Source: Oscillospiraceae bacterium
Lineage (GTDB): Bacteria > Bacillota > Clostridia > Oscillospirales > Acutalibacteraceae
Length of the DNA: 64,000 nt
NCBI GenBank assembly: GCA_029219165.1
Contig: JAQXSW010000021.1
Coordinates: forward strand, 92,474 to 156,473
Direction of reading: 5' to 3'
In this document: in pieces, positions 10,391-19,961 of the stretch
How positions within the stretch are numbered: position 1 is the stretch's first letter
Layout of the letters: each line of letters opens with the position of its first letter
Position numbers and translations under genes: made by a program
Notes under the pieces: model-generated
Told to the model about the DNA's origin: nothing
Databases searched by the model: none
The model's input: the letters and a program-made list of their open reading frames with translations, nothing else

Positions 10391-12922
10391 TTAATGTTTA
10401 AGAGGAAGCTTAATTGTTACACAGAATAAGTCCCCATCAACTGAAACCTCAAACTTTCCACCTTCAAGTTCTGTAATACTTTTAGCAATTGAAAGACCAA
10501 GGCCGGAACCTTCTGTAGAACGTGCAGAGTCACCTCTTACAAAACGTTCCGCAAGCATTTCAGTGTCAAAATGCATTTCATCTTTTGAAACATTTTTCAT
10601 TGAAATAGCTGCAAAATTTTGTTCCTTGGATACATTTAGAAATACTCTTGTTCCAGGCATAGCATACTTTTTAACGTTTGAGAAAAGGTTTTCAATAACT
10701 CTGTAAGTCTTTGCACCGTCTGCAACAATTAAAATTGGCTCATCCGGAACATCATAACGAAGATCAAGATTTACTTCCTTTAGGATATCTTCATATTCGC
10801 CGTAAATTTGTTCTACAAGTTCAGAAACATTCAGTTCCATAAGTTCAAGTTTCATATTTCCGGAATTTGCCTTGGATGTTTCAACGAGGTCTTCAATTAG
10901 TTTCTTAAGTCTGTTTGACTTTTCCTCAAGAACATCTATATATTCCCTAGCAGATTCATCCTCAATCTTACACTGTTTTAAAAGGCCTGTATAAGTAATA
11001 ATGCTTGTAAGAGGTGTTTTTAGGTCATGAGAAACATTTGTTATGAGTTCGGCTTTCATACGCTCACCCTTAACCGTTTCGTCAACTGCAACCTTCATAC
11101 CCTCGGTCAGATTATTTGTCATTTCACCTAAAATCTTTATTACCTTTGGAGAAGACTCAGTGTCTACCTTAAAGTCAAACTCACCTTTCTCGGCACCTGA
11201 CAATGCATTTGAAATGTTTTCAAGCCCTGTAGCCAAGTTAACAATATACCTGAGGAACATAACAATATAGAAAGCTATTGCTATTGTTAAAGGCACTGCA
11301 ACAATATACTCTTCCCAATAATATAAAAATGCTGTGAAAATTGAGACAGGTATTAGAGTTGCAATTGACACGAATGCCGGAAGCACAACGCGAAGTTTAA
11401 AATTGAAGTACGAGTCCCCAACCTTTGAGGCCCTTGACCACTTTTCAATTCTCTTCACATTTTCAATGAATAATCTATTAATAATTGTGTTTTTAAAGAA
11501 TGTTGAAGTCTTCATATGTCTTGAAACAGACATAATCCATTCAATAAAGAAAACATTGGCTATAAAAGATGAGACTGAAGTGAGCAGCCTCATTGTTGTG
11601 AAGTCAAGAACGCCGTTGGCATTTGAATTTTCATCAAGATATTCAACATAGAAACCAAATGGTATATACAAAGCCAAAATAGCAAAAATGAGAAGTGAGA
11701 AAAATAGATGAATACTATTTGGAACAGCATCTATTGGTGCCATTTTAATTGTTCCGTCTTCTTTTATTACACCTGCATTTATTGTAAGGAAAACAATAGA
11801 ACCAATCCAAAGGAATGTGCTTAAAACTAAGAACAACAAGTCATTTCTAAGAGTTGAAGAAATTTCTTTAAAAGTATTGTAAAATGTGTTGTATTCATCC
11901 CCCGGGAGAAGAGTTGAGGCTGAGGTATTTACATGAATGTAGATGTTATACTTGTTTGTATCAAATGATGATGGGAATACAGCATTAAATAAATTCTCCG
12001 AACTGCCATTGACGTAGCCACCCTCACCATAGTAATAATCCAAATCCTGTAAATTGTTGTCCCCACTTCCAACCATATCAGCTATATCAGAGCTTACTTT
12101 AAGCGATCCATCAATTAAAGATACAGAATATTCAGTCATATTTTTTGTTGCATTGGCAATATTGGAGACATCAATATTTGTATATATTAAACCTGTTTCT
12201 TTATTTTCAATAAAATAAGAATAATTTTTTAGACTGCTTAAATGGTTTTTCAATTCTTTATAAGAATTTTCAAACGATGCTTTTTCAGAAATAATTGTCC
12301 TCTGTAATTCATCTTCATGAGCAGCTATAATAGTGGTTTCATCTATTGGTACATAACTTAAAGGAAAGCCTTTATAGTACTCCTGACCATTTCTAATTGT
12401 AATGCCTCTTCCTGTATTTGAATTATTTTCTGCTGCTATTTGATCTTCTGAGGAAAAATTACTCAAAATTAGACTTTGATCTATTGGAGAGTTTGGATAT
12501 TCATAACGACTTTTTTCATAGTTATAAACATACATTGACTCAATTTCGTCTATTTTGGCAATCAATATTGCCTGTTCAAGTTCAGCTGCAGCATTCTTTC
12601 TAATAGCCTTTTCAAAGGGTTCAAAAGAAGCGCCGGACTCCATTGATTCTTCACTAATATAACGGGTTGCCAAAAGTATTATTCTGCTGTTATCTATGAG
12701 TATTTCCTGTGCAAATTGCGTATTTCCGTTTCCCAAAATTGATGAAGTGCTGTTTTTTTCCAACACATCTATTACACCGTACATACCCGAATTACTTTGA
12801 TAAATAAAATAAAATAGTTTCTCGGCAAAATAATTCATGCTGAAAAGCATAATGCAGGACAAGAGAGCCACAAAGATTTTAAAAATTCTACTATTATGAA
12901 TCCTTGTCGATTTTGTATCCAA
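10391..12922 (-). CDS. Sensor histidine kinase, multi-pass membrane
   Basis: 843 aa. One N-terminal membrane helix (about 13-35) is followed by a ~330-residue extracellular region. Five more helices lie roughly between residues 360 and 570, then a HAMP-like segment and the kinase core. The phospho-acceptor is in NVSHDLKTPLTSI (His ~632), and the ATPase shows GSGLGLSIAKSI. The TTG start overlaps the end of the upstream regulator gene by 29 bases, so the pair is coupled. The ligand is unknown. The large sensor plus several extra helices is unusual for a simple two-helix kinase. Phosphate-type or envelope sensing cannot be told apart from the sequence. Confidence 0.9.
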   Translation of the reverse strand: MDTKSTRIHNSRIFKIFVALLSCIMLFSMNYFAEKLFYFIYQSNSGMYGVIDVLEKNSTSSILGNGNTQFAQEILIDNSRIILLATRYISEESMESGASFEPFEKAIRKNAAAELEQAILIAKIDEIESMYVYNYEKSRYEYPNSPIDQSLILSNFSSEDQIAAENNSNTGRGITIRNGQEYYKGFPLSYVPIDETTIIAAHEDELQRTIISEKASFENSYKELKNHLSSLKNYSYFIENKETGLIYTNIDVSNIANATKNMTEYSVSLIDGSLKVSSDIADMVGSGDNNLQDLDYYYGEGGYVNGSSENLFNAVFPSSFDTNKYNIYIHVNTSASTLLPGDEYNTFYNTFKEISSTLRNDLLFLVLSTFLWIGSIVFLTINAGVIKEDGTIKMAPIDAVPNSIHLFFSLLIFAILALYIPFGFYVEYLDENSNANGVLDFTTMRLLTSVSSFIANVFFIEWIMSVSRHMKTSTFFKNTIINRLFIENVKRIEKWSRASKVGDSYFNFKLRVVLPAFVSIATLIPVSIFTAFLYYWEEYIVAVPLTIAIAFYIVMFLRYIVNLATGLENISNALSGAEKGEFDFKVDTESSPKVIKILGEMTNNLTEGMKVAVDETVKGERMKAELITNVSHDLKTPLTSIITYTGLLKQCKIEDESAREYIDVLEEKSNRLKKLIEDLVETSKANSGNMKLELMELNVSELVEQIYGEYEDILKEVNLDLRYDVPDEPILIVADGAKTYRVIENLFSNVKKYAMPGTRVFLNVSKEQNFAAISMKNVSKDEMHFDTEMLAERFVRGDSARSTEGSGLGLSIAKSITELEGGKFEVSVDGDLFCVTIKLPLKH

Positions 12923-13586
12923 TGCCCCACACCACCTTTATGTACTTTGGCTCTTTAGGATTAATTTCAATTTTTTCACGAATTCGTCTGATATGTACCG
13001 TAACAGTTTTTTCTGTTGCAAAAGCTTCCTCATGCCAAACTGCTTCATATATCTGATTTGTTGAAAGAACACAACCCATATTCTGCATTAAGTATTCAAG
13101 AATTTTATACTCAGTTGAAGTAACCTTAATAAGTTCACCGTCAACGGTTACACTTTTTGCCTTTGTGTCTAAAACAAGGCCCCCTGAAACAAGTACATCC
13201 TCTTTCTTTTCCATGCTTCCAAGGTTTGTATATCTTCTAATTTGAGACTTTACTCTTGCCACAAGTTCAAGAGGGTTAAATGGTTTTGTAACATAGTCAT
13301 CAGCACCAAAGCCAAGGCCTGCAATTTTATCTGTATCCTCACTCTTGGCGGAAAGGAGAATAATTGGAATATTCTTTTTTTCACGAAGTTTCATTGTTGC
13401 AGTCATTCCGTCCATCTTTGGCATCATGATGTCCATAATTACACAGTGAATTTCATTTGCTTCAGCAATTTGAAGTGCCTCAATTCCATTTGTTGCGCAA
13501 AGGACATTATATCCTTCATTTTTTAGGTATATTTCAATTGACTCAAGTATTGCTGTATCGTCGTCACATACAAGTACATTAATCAT
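12894..13586 (-). CDS. Response regulator, OmpR/PhoB family
   Basis: 230 aa with a receiver domain (DDD at residues 8-10, phospho-acceptor Asp52 in IMDIMMPKMDG, Lys in KPFNPLELVARV) and a C-terminal winged helix (TSTEYKILEYLMQ, TVTVHIRRIREKIE). It is encoded directly upstream of its kinase and overlaps it by 29 bases. It is transcribed from a likely sigma-A promoter at 13623-13652. Targets are unknown; autoregulation and control of the adjacent LRR gene are possibilities only. Confidence 0.95.
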   Translation of the reverse strand: MINVLVCDDDTAILESIEIYLKNEGYNVLCATNGIEALQIAEANEIHCVIMDIMMPKMDGMTATMKLREKKNIPIILLSAKSEDTDKIAGLGFGADDYVTKPFNPLELVARVKSQIRRYTNLGSMEKKEDVLVSGGLVLDTKAKSVTVDGELIKVTSTEYKILEYLMQNMGCVLSTNQIYEAVWHEEAFATEKTVTVHIRRIREKIEINPKEPKYIKVVWGIGYKIDKDS

Positions 13587-13622
13587 TGTAATCCCTCCCG
13601 GATTTCATTTTTAATTTATTAC

Positions 13623-13652
13623 ATTATATATTAAAAACCCATAGAGTTACAA
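13623..13652 (-). promoter_or_regulatory. Sigma-A-type promoter for the two-component operon
   Basis: On the minus strand TTGTAA, an 18-base spacer, then TATAAT, ending about 35 bases before the regulator start codon. Confidence 0.6.
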
Positions 13653-13669
13653 AATTATTTACGCGTTTC

Positions 13670-14725
13670 TTAAAATTTAGTTACAGTACAACCTTTAGGA
13701 AAAGAATTAGAGGAATTATACGAACACGTCTTTGGAATAGTTACGCTTGTAATGGATGTATTTACAAAAGCATAGGAGTTAATTGTTTTCATTGATGACG
13801 GAATAGAAACGTAAGTTAAATTATAGTTATTTGAAAAACAGTGTGTGGAAATATTTAACAGATTTTTCTGAATAATAACACTGCTAATTCCGGACTTATA
13901 AAAAGCGCCTTGTCCAATACTATTCAGTGGAAGTGGGAGAGTAATAGCATCATTAAATGATGTAGTATTTGAAAATGCATAGTTTCCAATTGTAGAAATA
14001 TTACTTGAAAAAGTAATTTCACTTAAATTTAAACAAGAATCACATGCACGGTTCCCAACCTTAATAATACCGGAAGGCATATAAAGTGAAGTTATTCCAC
14101 TTTCACTGAATGCATAAGGGCCTATTTCCTTGACCGGTTTTCCGTTATATGTTTCAGGAATTAAGACCTTACCGGTTGCCTTTTTCTTCTTAACAAGTCC
14201 GTTTGAGGACGTTGTACTGCCGGTGCCGACAATGTAATAAGTTCCGTCGGAGGAAAGGGTAAAGACCAGTTCCTCATAAGGATTCTGGTATTTTGAGGAA
14301 AGCATATAAACAGTATGACCTGTCCAAGTCCCGCATTTAGGCTCAGTCTCAAACTTTGAAACGATATTTGTGCTGACAACTCTGTTCTCAGCACCGGAGT
14401 AAACTAAGTCTAGACTGTTTGAGCCGGAGCCGAATGCAAGTTGGACAGTAAGATTATTACCCTTTCCGTCCGACAGAACGGCACTTGTCGGTATGCTTAA
14501 TGTTGCCGAGGCGTAAGCACGCCCGGCAATGTATACTTTCTGAGTGTTGTCACCAATACGTAATGTAGACGGCACAACAACAAAGCAAGTAACCTCATCC
14601 GACAAAGTTCCGTCAATTTTTCCGTCCCCGTCAACATCAATTGATGAGGAATATGCAAAGGTGGGAAATGATGAAAAACTAAATATAATAATGATAGATA
14701 TAATGAAAAGAATTCTTTTTCTCAT
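13670..14725 (-). CDS. Secreted leucine-rich-repeat (BspA-like) protein
   Basis: 351 aa from the ATG at 14725, which has GGAGG upstream; the frame extends to 14773 but without a ribosome site. A signal peptide (MRKR plus a hydrophobic run ending FPTFAYS) leads to a mature protein that begins with DVDGDGKIDG, an EF-hand/dockerin-like Ca2+ loop. There follow a ~150-residue beta-rich region and then LRR_5 repeats from about residue 195 (for example IGPYAFSESGITSLYMPSG, IGNYAFSNTTSF). There is no LPXTG motif or obvious anchor, so it is probably released or held by wall binding. BspA repeats often mediate surface binding; the ligand is unknown. Confidence 0.82.
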   Translation of the reverse strand: MRKRILFIISIIIIFSFSSFPTFAYSSSIDVDGDGKIDGTLSDEVTCFVVVPSTLRIGDNTQKVYIAGRAYASATLSIPTSAVLSDGKGNNLTVQLAFGSGSNSLDLVYSGAENRVVSTNIVSKFETEPKCGTWTGHTVYMLSSKYQNPYEELVFTLSSDGTYYIVGTGSTTSSNGLVKKKKATGKVLIPETYNGKPVKEIGPYAFSESGITSLYMPSGIIKVGNRACDSCLNLSEITFSSNISTIGNYAFSNTTSFNDAITLPLPLNSIGQGAFYKSGISSVIIQKNLLNISTHCFSNNYNLTYVSIPSSMKTINSYAFVNTSITSVTIPKTCSYNSSNSFPKGCTVTKF

Positions 14726-14781
14726 ATAAGTGCCTCCACTTAATATATAAAAAAAGGCAGAAATTTTGGACAAAAAAAGAA

Positions 14782-14812
14782 CGAGCGGTCGTAATTTGGG
14801 AACGACCGCTCG
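14782..14812. terminator. Terminator after rpoD
   Basis: Strong GC-rich hairpin (CGAGCGGTCGT / ACGACCGCTCG, 9-base loop) followed on the minus strand by TTCTTTTTTT. The plus-strand side also has a T run. It ends the long tmk-rpoD operon and separates it from the LRR gene. Confidence 0.92.
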
Positions 14813-14828
14813 CTTTTTTATTTAAATT

Positions 14829-15917
14829 TTAGTCAAGGAAGTCCTTAAGCTTCTTTGAACGGCTAGGATGACGCAGTTTACGAAGAGCCTTTGCCTCAAT
14901 TTGACGAATACGCTCACGTGTAACATTAAACTCCTTACCTACTTCTTCAAGAGTTCTAGGGTGTCCGTCTTCAAGACCAAAACGAAGAGAAAGAACTTTT
15001 TCTTCTCTTGGAGTAAGTGTCTTTAGTACGTCAGAAAGCTGCTCTTTAAGAAGAAGCATTGAGGCAGCATCTGCCGGAGCTAATGCATCATCATCCGGTA
15101 TAAAGTCACCAAGATGTGAATCTTCCTCTTCACCAATAGGTGTTTCAAGAGAAACCGGTTCCTGTGCTACTCTTAAAATTTCACGAACCTTTTCAACAGG
15201 CATATCAAGTTCTTTTGCAATTTCCTCTGCAGTTGGATCTCTGCCGTTCTTGTGAAGAAGAAGGCTGTTTGTCTTCTTAACCTTATTTATGGTTTCAACC
15301 ATATGAACAGGAATACGAATGGTTCTTGCCTGGTCAGCAATTGCACGAGTAATTGCCTGACGGATCCACCAAGTTGCATAAGTGGAGAACTTGAAACCCT
15401 TTGTAAAGTCAAACTTGTCAACAGCCTTAATAAGACCAAGGTTACCCTCTTGAATAAGGTCTAAGAATTGCATTCCACGACCAACATAACGCTTAGCAAT
15501 ACTTACAACAAGACGAAGATTGGACTCTGCAAGTCTCTGCTTTGCAGCTTCATCTCCCTCTGAAATACGAATTGCAAGTTCAATTTCCTCTTCCGGTGTC
15601 AAAAGCGGAACTCTACCGATTTCTTTAAGATAAACCTTAACCGGGTCATCCATTGCAGCATTCTTTGAACTGTCTACAACACCCAGTTCTACAGCCTTAG
15701 GCATTTCAAGATCAAAATTAAGACTTTCAAGTGCTGCATCGCCAAGGTCGTCAATAATTTCAATGTTCTGAGACTCTAAGGTTTCATAAAGTTTGTCAAG
15801 TTCCTCTATGTCCATGTCAATTTCAACAATTGCTTGATCAATATCATTTGTTGAAAGTCTACCGGCTGCCTTACCCTTTTCAACCAGGGCAGAAATGACG
15901 CCTTTCTTATCTTCCAT
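14829..15917 (-). CDS. rpoD: RNA polymerase primary sigma factor (SigA/RpoD)
   Basis: 362 aa, the short Firmicutes form with a reduced region 1.1. Region 2 shows the core-binding and -10 recognition stretch [17 protein letters not shown]. Region 4.2 has [20 protein letters not shown], the -35 recognising helix-turn-helix. The gene follows dnaG by 43 bases, the classical macromolecular-synthesis order, and is the last gene before a strong terminator. The promoters seen in this window (TTGaca-17-TAtaaT type) fit this factor. Confidence 0.98.
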   Translation of the reverse strand: MEDKKGVISALVEKGKAAGRLSTNDIDQAIVEIDMDIEELDKLYETLESQNIEIIDDLGDAALESLNFDLEMPKAVELGVVDSSKNAAMDDPVKVYLKEIGRVPLLTPEEEIELAIRISEGDEAAKQRLAESNLRLVVSIAKRYVGRGMQFLDLIQEGNLGLIKAVDKFDFTKGFKFSTYATWWIRQAITRAIADQARTIRIPVHMVETINKVKKTNSLLLHKNGRDPTAEEIAKELDMPVEKVREILRVAQEPVSLETPIGEEEDSHLGDFIPDDDALAPADAASMLLLKEQLSDVLKTLTPREEKVLSLRFGLEDGHPRTLEEVGKEFNVTRERIRQIEAKALRKLRHPSRSKKLKDFLD

Positions 15918-15960
15918 ACTTTTTTACTCTCCTCTATGTACCGAATATACTCGGACAAAA

Positions 15961-17685
15961 TTATTGTTTGAAAAGTTTTAAATACTCTTCGTTTGATAGT
16001 TCTGAAACCGGAACCGCCTCTTTTGGGCTTTGCTCTTCTTTCAAAACATTAATGCAATCCATAACCTCCGAGAGTGTGTTTGATATTTCTTGACTATTTG
16101 TCTGAATTCTGGCAACACATCCCATTTCCTCCAGAGTAAATTCGGATGATAAATAGATTAAATCCGTAGGCAATCCGGCCTTTAGCCTGCTTGTAAGCAC
16201 TGAGTAAATGTGCCCATATGGCTCTGTCTTAAAATCTTCCGGTCTAAGCGATTCATCTATTTTCTTCAGAAAATCAGGGTTGTTTTGGAGCGATCCAATA
16301 ATCGTCTCCTCCGCCTTTTCAGCCTTTGTTTTCACCATTTTCTTTGAAGTATTAGAAAGCTTTCCGAAATCAACCTTTTGGTTTTGCCGATTACGGCGGG
16401 CGGAAACTTCTTTTACTTGTAAAGTTATGGCTTCCTTTGAAACGGAAATGTCCTCAGCAATACGAGATGTGTAAACGTCACGTTCAATAGCATTTCTAAT
16501 GTCTGCTAAAATAGGCACCACTCGGCGCATGTACTTTACGCGTCCATCGTCTGTTGAAAGATCTAGTCCCGTTTTGGCATCAAGGAGTTTATATTCAACT
16601 TCGTTCGCAGCACCGTCAACAATTGACTTAAACCGTTCTGCGCCGAATTTTCTGATTATTTCGTCCGGATCCTTTCCGCCGGAAAGCCGGAGGGCTCTGA
16701 CAGACAGATCCGTATTTGAAAACTTTTCCATTGCTTTTTTCAAAGCTTTTTGTCCGGCCTCATCCGCATCATACGAAAGGACTACCTCATCCGCATAACG
16801 AGAAATGAGGCGCACCTGCTCATCTGTAAGAGCAGTTCCAAGGCCTGCAACTGAATTTGTAAAGCCTGCTTGGTGAAGTGCAATTACATCCATGTATCCT
16901 TCACACAGTATAAGACTCTTTTCCCCTGAACTCTTTGCAAAATTCAAAGCAAAAACAGCAAGACTTTTCTTGTAAATTAATGTGTCAGATGTATTTACAT
17001 ACTTTGGCTTAGAGTCGTCAAGTACTCTTCCTCCAAATGCAATTACATTTCCACGAAGATCAATAATAGGAACCATTGCCCTATTTCTGAAGTTATCATA
17101 ATAATTTACCTTGCCATCCTTTTCACTTCTTTTAGCAAGGTCCGCCTCATGAAGTTCGGACTCAGAATAACCAAGGCTTCTCATATGATTAAGTAGCATG
17201 CGCCAATCATCAGGTGCATAGCCAAGTCCAAAGTGAACAATTGTCTTCATTGAAAGTCCACGTGAAAGCCAGTAATCAAGTCCTTTTTTCCCGGCCGGAC
17301 TCATCATATAATTATGATAAAATCTGGCTGCATCTTTATTCATATAAATCATACGTTGTTTCTTTTTTGCCAGAGTGTCATCATAATTGTCCTCAGGCAT
17401 ATTAAGTCCTGCTCTTTCCGCAAGGAATTTTACAGATTCAACGTAATCAAGATTTTCAATGTCCCTTATGAAGGTTATTGCATCGCCGCCTTTTTGGCAG
17501 CCGAAACAGTAGTAGGACTGAGTGTCCTCATAAACTGTGAATGATGGTGTCTTTTCCGAGTGAAACGGACAACAACCCTTTGAAAGCCGACCGTGTTTTC
17601 TAAGTTCAACATAGCCGGAAATTAAATCAGTTATGTCTATGCGCTCACGAAGTTCCGTAAGGAATTCTTCCGGAATAAAAGCCAC
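15961..17685 (-). CDS. dnaG: DNA primase DnaG
   Basis: Synthesises RNA primers at the replication fork. 574 aa with the N-terminal CHC2 zinc-binding domain (CCPFHSEKTPSF then YYCFGCQKGGDAI), the catalytic TOPRIM domain (ILCEGYMDVIALHQAG, about residue 255-270; DADEAG) and a C-terminal helicase-interaction region. It lies between dgt (29 bases upstream) and rpoD. Confidence 0.97.
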   Translation of the reverse strand: MAFIPEEFLTELRERIDITDLISGYVELRKHGRLSKGCCPFHSEKTPSFTVYEDTQSYYCFGCQKGGDAITFIRDIENLDYVESVKFLAERAGLNMPEDNYDDTLAKKKQRMIYMNKDAARFYHNYMMSPAGKKGLDYWLSRGLSMKTIVHFGLGYAPDDWRMLLNHMRSLGYSESELHEADLAKRSEKDGKVNYYDNFRNRAMVPIIDLRGNVIAFGGRVLDDSKPKYVNTSDTLIYKKSLAVFALNFAKSSGEKSLILCEGYMDVIALHQAGFTNSVAGLGTALTDEQVRLISRYADEVVLSYDADEAGQKALKKAMEKFSNTDLSVRALRLSGGKDPDEIIRKFGAERFKSIVDGAANEVEYKLLDAKTGLDLSTDDGRVKYMRRVVPILADIRNAIERDVYTSRIAEDISVSKEAITLQVKEVSARRNRQNQKVDFGKLSNTSKKMVKTKAEKAEETIIGSLQNNPDFLKKIDESLRPEDFKTEPYGHIYSVLTSRLKAGLPTDLIYLSSEFTLEEMGCVARIQTNSQEISNTLSEVMDCINVLKEEQSPKEAVPVSELSNEEYLKLFKQ

Positions 17686-17714
17686 GGTCTCACCTCCATA
17701 TTTGTTATTTCAAC

Positions 17715-18713
17715 CTATTCAACCCAAGCCTTTGGCACAAAAATATTGTTGTATGTATTTAGTGCAAAGTGATCAGTCATACCGGAAATATAGTCGCAAG
17801 CCGCCCTCTGTGGCGATTCATTCTCTGCAACACGTATAAAGTCCTCAGGCATTTCTTCAGGATGCTCAGAGAAATATGTGTAGAGCGCCTGAATAATGGC
17901 TATTGCCTTTCCTTCCTCACCCTTGCAAATTGGGTTAGTATATACATTTGCAAACATATATTTATGCAACGCGTCAAAAGCCTCTTTGACATCCGGCGCC
18001 ATTTTTAGCTCGCGGCCTGAATTTTCAAGAGTAGATAAAACCAGCGTATTAATTCGCTGACTCTTACTATTTCCCAAAACCTCACGGTATTCCAAAGGAA
18101 TATCCTCTTCTTTAAACAGGCCGGCTCTAACTGCGTCATCTATATCATGATTAATATATGCAATTCTATCCGAGAGTTTAACTATTCTTCCCTCAAGAGT
18201 GTCAGCCTCTTTGCCGGTTGTGTGGCAAAGAATACCGTCACGCACTTCGGCTGTAAGATTAAGACCTCTTCCACCCTTTTCAAGTTTGTCCACTACACGG
18301 AGGCTCTGCTCGTAATGTTTAAAACCTTCGGGAAAGACAGCATTCAAAGCCCTTTCTCCTGCATGGCCGAACGGAGTGTGACCAAGGTCGTGACCAAGTG
18401 CAATTGCCTCAGTCAAATCCTCATTTAGTCGAAGACCACGGGCAATTGTTCTGGCAATTTGGGAAACTTCAAGAGTATGGGTAAGGCGGGTTCTATAGTG
18501 GTCCCCGGTTGGAGCTAAGAAAACCTGCGTCTTATGTTTCAAACGGCGGAAGGAACTACAGTGAATAATTCTATCCCTGTCCCTTTGATATTCGGTACGA
18601 ATTTCACAAGGTTCTTCATACTCTAATCTTCCCTTACTTTGACTTTCTCTTGCAGCCAATGCAGAAAGAGTTATTTCCTCAAGTTTTAAAGTCTCTTCAT
18701 GTATGTTTTTCAT
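17715..18713 (-). CDS. dgt: dGTPase-like HD-domain triphosphohydrolase
   Basis: 332 aa. It removes triphosphate from deoxynucleotides (dGTP type) and so helps balance dNTP pools. The metal-binding HD residues are in RTRLTHTLEVSQIAR and ALGHDLGHTPFGHAGE. The N-terminal RDRDRIIHCSSFRRLKHKTQVF pattern is typical of the short dGTPase-like class found upstream of dnaG in Clostridia. It starts with ATG overlapping the end of the U32 peptidase gene (ATGA). Substrate preference within the family is not certain. Confidence 0.9.
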   Translation of the reverse strand: MKNIHEETLKLEEITLSALAARESQSKGRLEYEEPCEIRTEYQRDRDRIIHCSSFRRLKHKTQVFLAPTGDHYRTRLTHTLEVSQIARTIARGLRLNEDLTEAIALGHDLGHTPFGHAGERALNAVFPEGFKHYEQSLRVVDKLEKGGRGLNLTAEVRDGILCHTTGKEADTLEGRIVKLSDRIAYINHDIDDAVRAGLFKEEDIPLEYREVLGNSKSQRINTLVLSTLENSGRELKMAPDVKEAFDALHKYMFANVYTNPICKGEEGKAIAIIQALYTYFSEHPEEMPEDFIRVAENESPQRAACDYISGMTDHFALNTYNNIFVPKAWVE

Positions 18714-19948
18714 TCGTCACGCATCTTTCTGAGCACAGCGCCCTGTGGAATGGTTTTGTCTGAACGAATTTTAACCGTTGCCATTGGATTTGGAGCAACA
18801 TTTATTCTTTCGCCCTTATCGTTATACATTTCGGTAACTTTTATTGTGAATGGCTTTGTACTTGGCATAAGCACCTCAAGTTCATCGCCCTCAAAAAATC
18901 TGTTTCTTTGAATTACAGTCAAGAATTCACCGTCAGACTCTAAAACATTTGCAATAATATCCCATTCTCTGATGTAAATTCCATCATAGTAAATGTTTGC
19001 GTCCTCATTAGGTTTTCCAAAGTAAAAGCCTGTACAATAATCACGATAACTGATTTTTCTCATTTCATCTATCATCCACTGCTCCGGCTTATAATCAGGC
19101 GATGGATTCTTAAGATATCCGTCTATTGCAGCCCTATATGCATTGGTGACTGCAGCGGCATAATAAGCTGACTTTGCTCTGCCCTCAATTTTAAAACTGT
19201 CCACTCCGGCAGCAACCAGTTCAGGAATGTGTTCAATCATGCACATGTCCCTGGAATTCATGATATATGTGCCTTCTTCACTGTCTGAAACCTCAAAATA
19301 TTGGCCGGGACGTTTTTCTTCCACAAGGTGATATTTCCACCTGCAAGGCTGAGCACAGTCTCCACGGTTGGCATCTCTTCCTGTGAGATAGTTTGAAAGA
19401 AGACATCTTCCGGAAAAAGACATACACATTGCACCGTGAACAAAACATTCAATTTCCAAGTCCTTTGGAGTATTTGCACGAATTTCCGCAATTTCAGAAA
19501 GAGATACTTCACGCGCCATAATAACTCGTTTGGCACCCAAGTCATAAAAAGCATTTGCGGTAATGTAATTTACTGTACCGGCTTGAGTTGAAATGTGAAT
19601 CGGTACATCCGGGGCATACTTTTGCGCACACTTCATAACACCTAAATCTGCAACAATAAAGGCATCTACCCCGGCATCCTTTGCCTTTTCAAAGAAAGAC
19701 GGAAGTTTTGACAACTCATCATTTCTTGGAAGTGTGTTCATAATGTAGTGAACAGCTGTTCCCTTTTCATGACACATTGAAACAGCCTTTTTCAAATTCT
19801 CATCTGAAAAGTTTTCAGGAGCAGCTCTCATATTAAATTGTTCACCGCCAAGATATACGGCGTCCGCTCCGTATTGGAGTACAGCCATAAGGCGTTCCAT
19901 GTCTCCTGCCGGACAAAGAAGTTCCGGTCTGCGTGTTTCTATTGCCAT
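18710..19948 (-). CDS. trhP: U32-family peptidase-like protein, likely TrhP-type tRNA hydroxylation factor
   Basis: 412 aa. It carries the U32 signature ECFVHGAMCMSFSGRC with the conserved Cys set (also DCAQPCRW). In tRNA-hydroxylation relatives these cysteines bind iron-sulphur for prephenate-dependent formation of 5-hydroxyuridine at tRNA position 34. The C-terminal beta-barrel (GDELEVLMPSTKPF) is also as in that group. In Bacillus the related genes also follow mltG, as here. The assignment as a tRNA-modifying protein instead of a collagenase-like peptidase is an inference from family and neighbourhood. No companion methyltransferase gene is next to it. Confidence 0.75.
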   Translation of the reverse strand: MAIETRRPELLCPAGDMERLMAVLQYGADAVYLGGEQFNMRAAPENFSDENLKKAVSMCHEKGTAVHYIMNTLPRNDELSKLPSFFEKAKDAGVDAFIVADLGVMKCAQKYAPDVPIHISTQAGTVNYITANAFYDLGAKRVIMAREVSLSEIAEIRANTPKDLEIECFVHGAMCMSFSGRCLLSNYLTGRDANRGDCAQPCRWKYHLVEEKRPGQYFEVSDSEEGTYIMNSRDMCMIEHIPELVAAGVDSFKIEGRAKSAYYAAAVTNAYRAAIDGYLKNPSPDYKPEQWMIDEMRKISYRDYCTGFYFGKPNEDANIYYDGIYIREWDIIANVLESDGEFLTVIQRNRFFEGDELEVLMPSTKPFTIKVTEMYNDKGERINVAPNPMATVKIRSDKTIPQGAVLRKMRDE

Positions 19949-19961
19949 TTCAAACCTCTGT

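Noticed and set aside
18710..19948. Collagenase-type secreted protease
   Set aside because: No signal peptide, and conserved cysteines plus adjacency to mltG fit the tRNA-hydroxylation branch of U32 proteins better.
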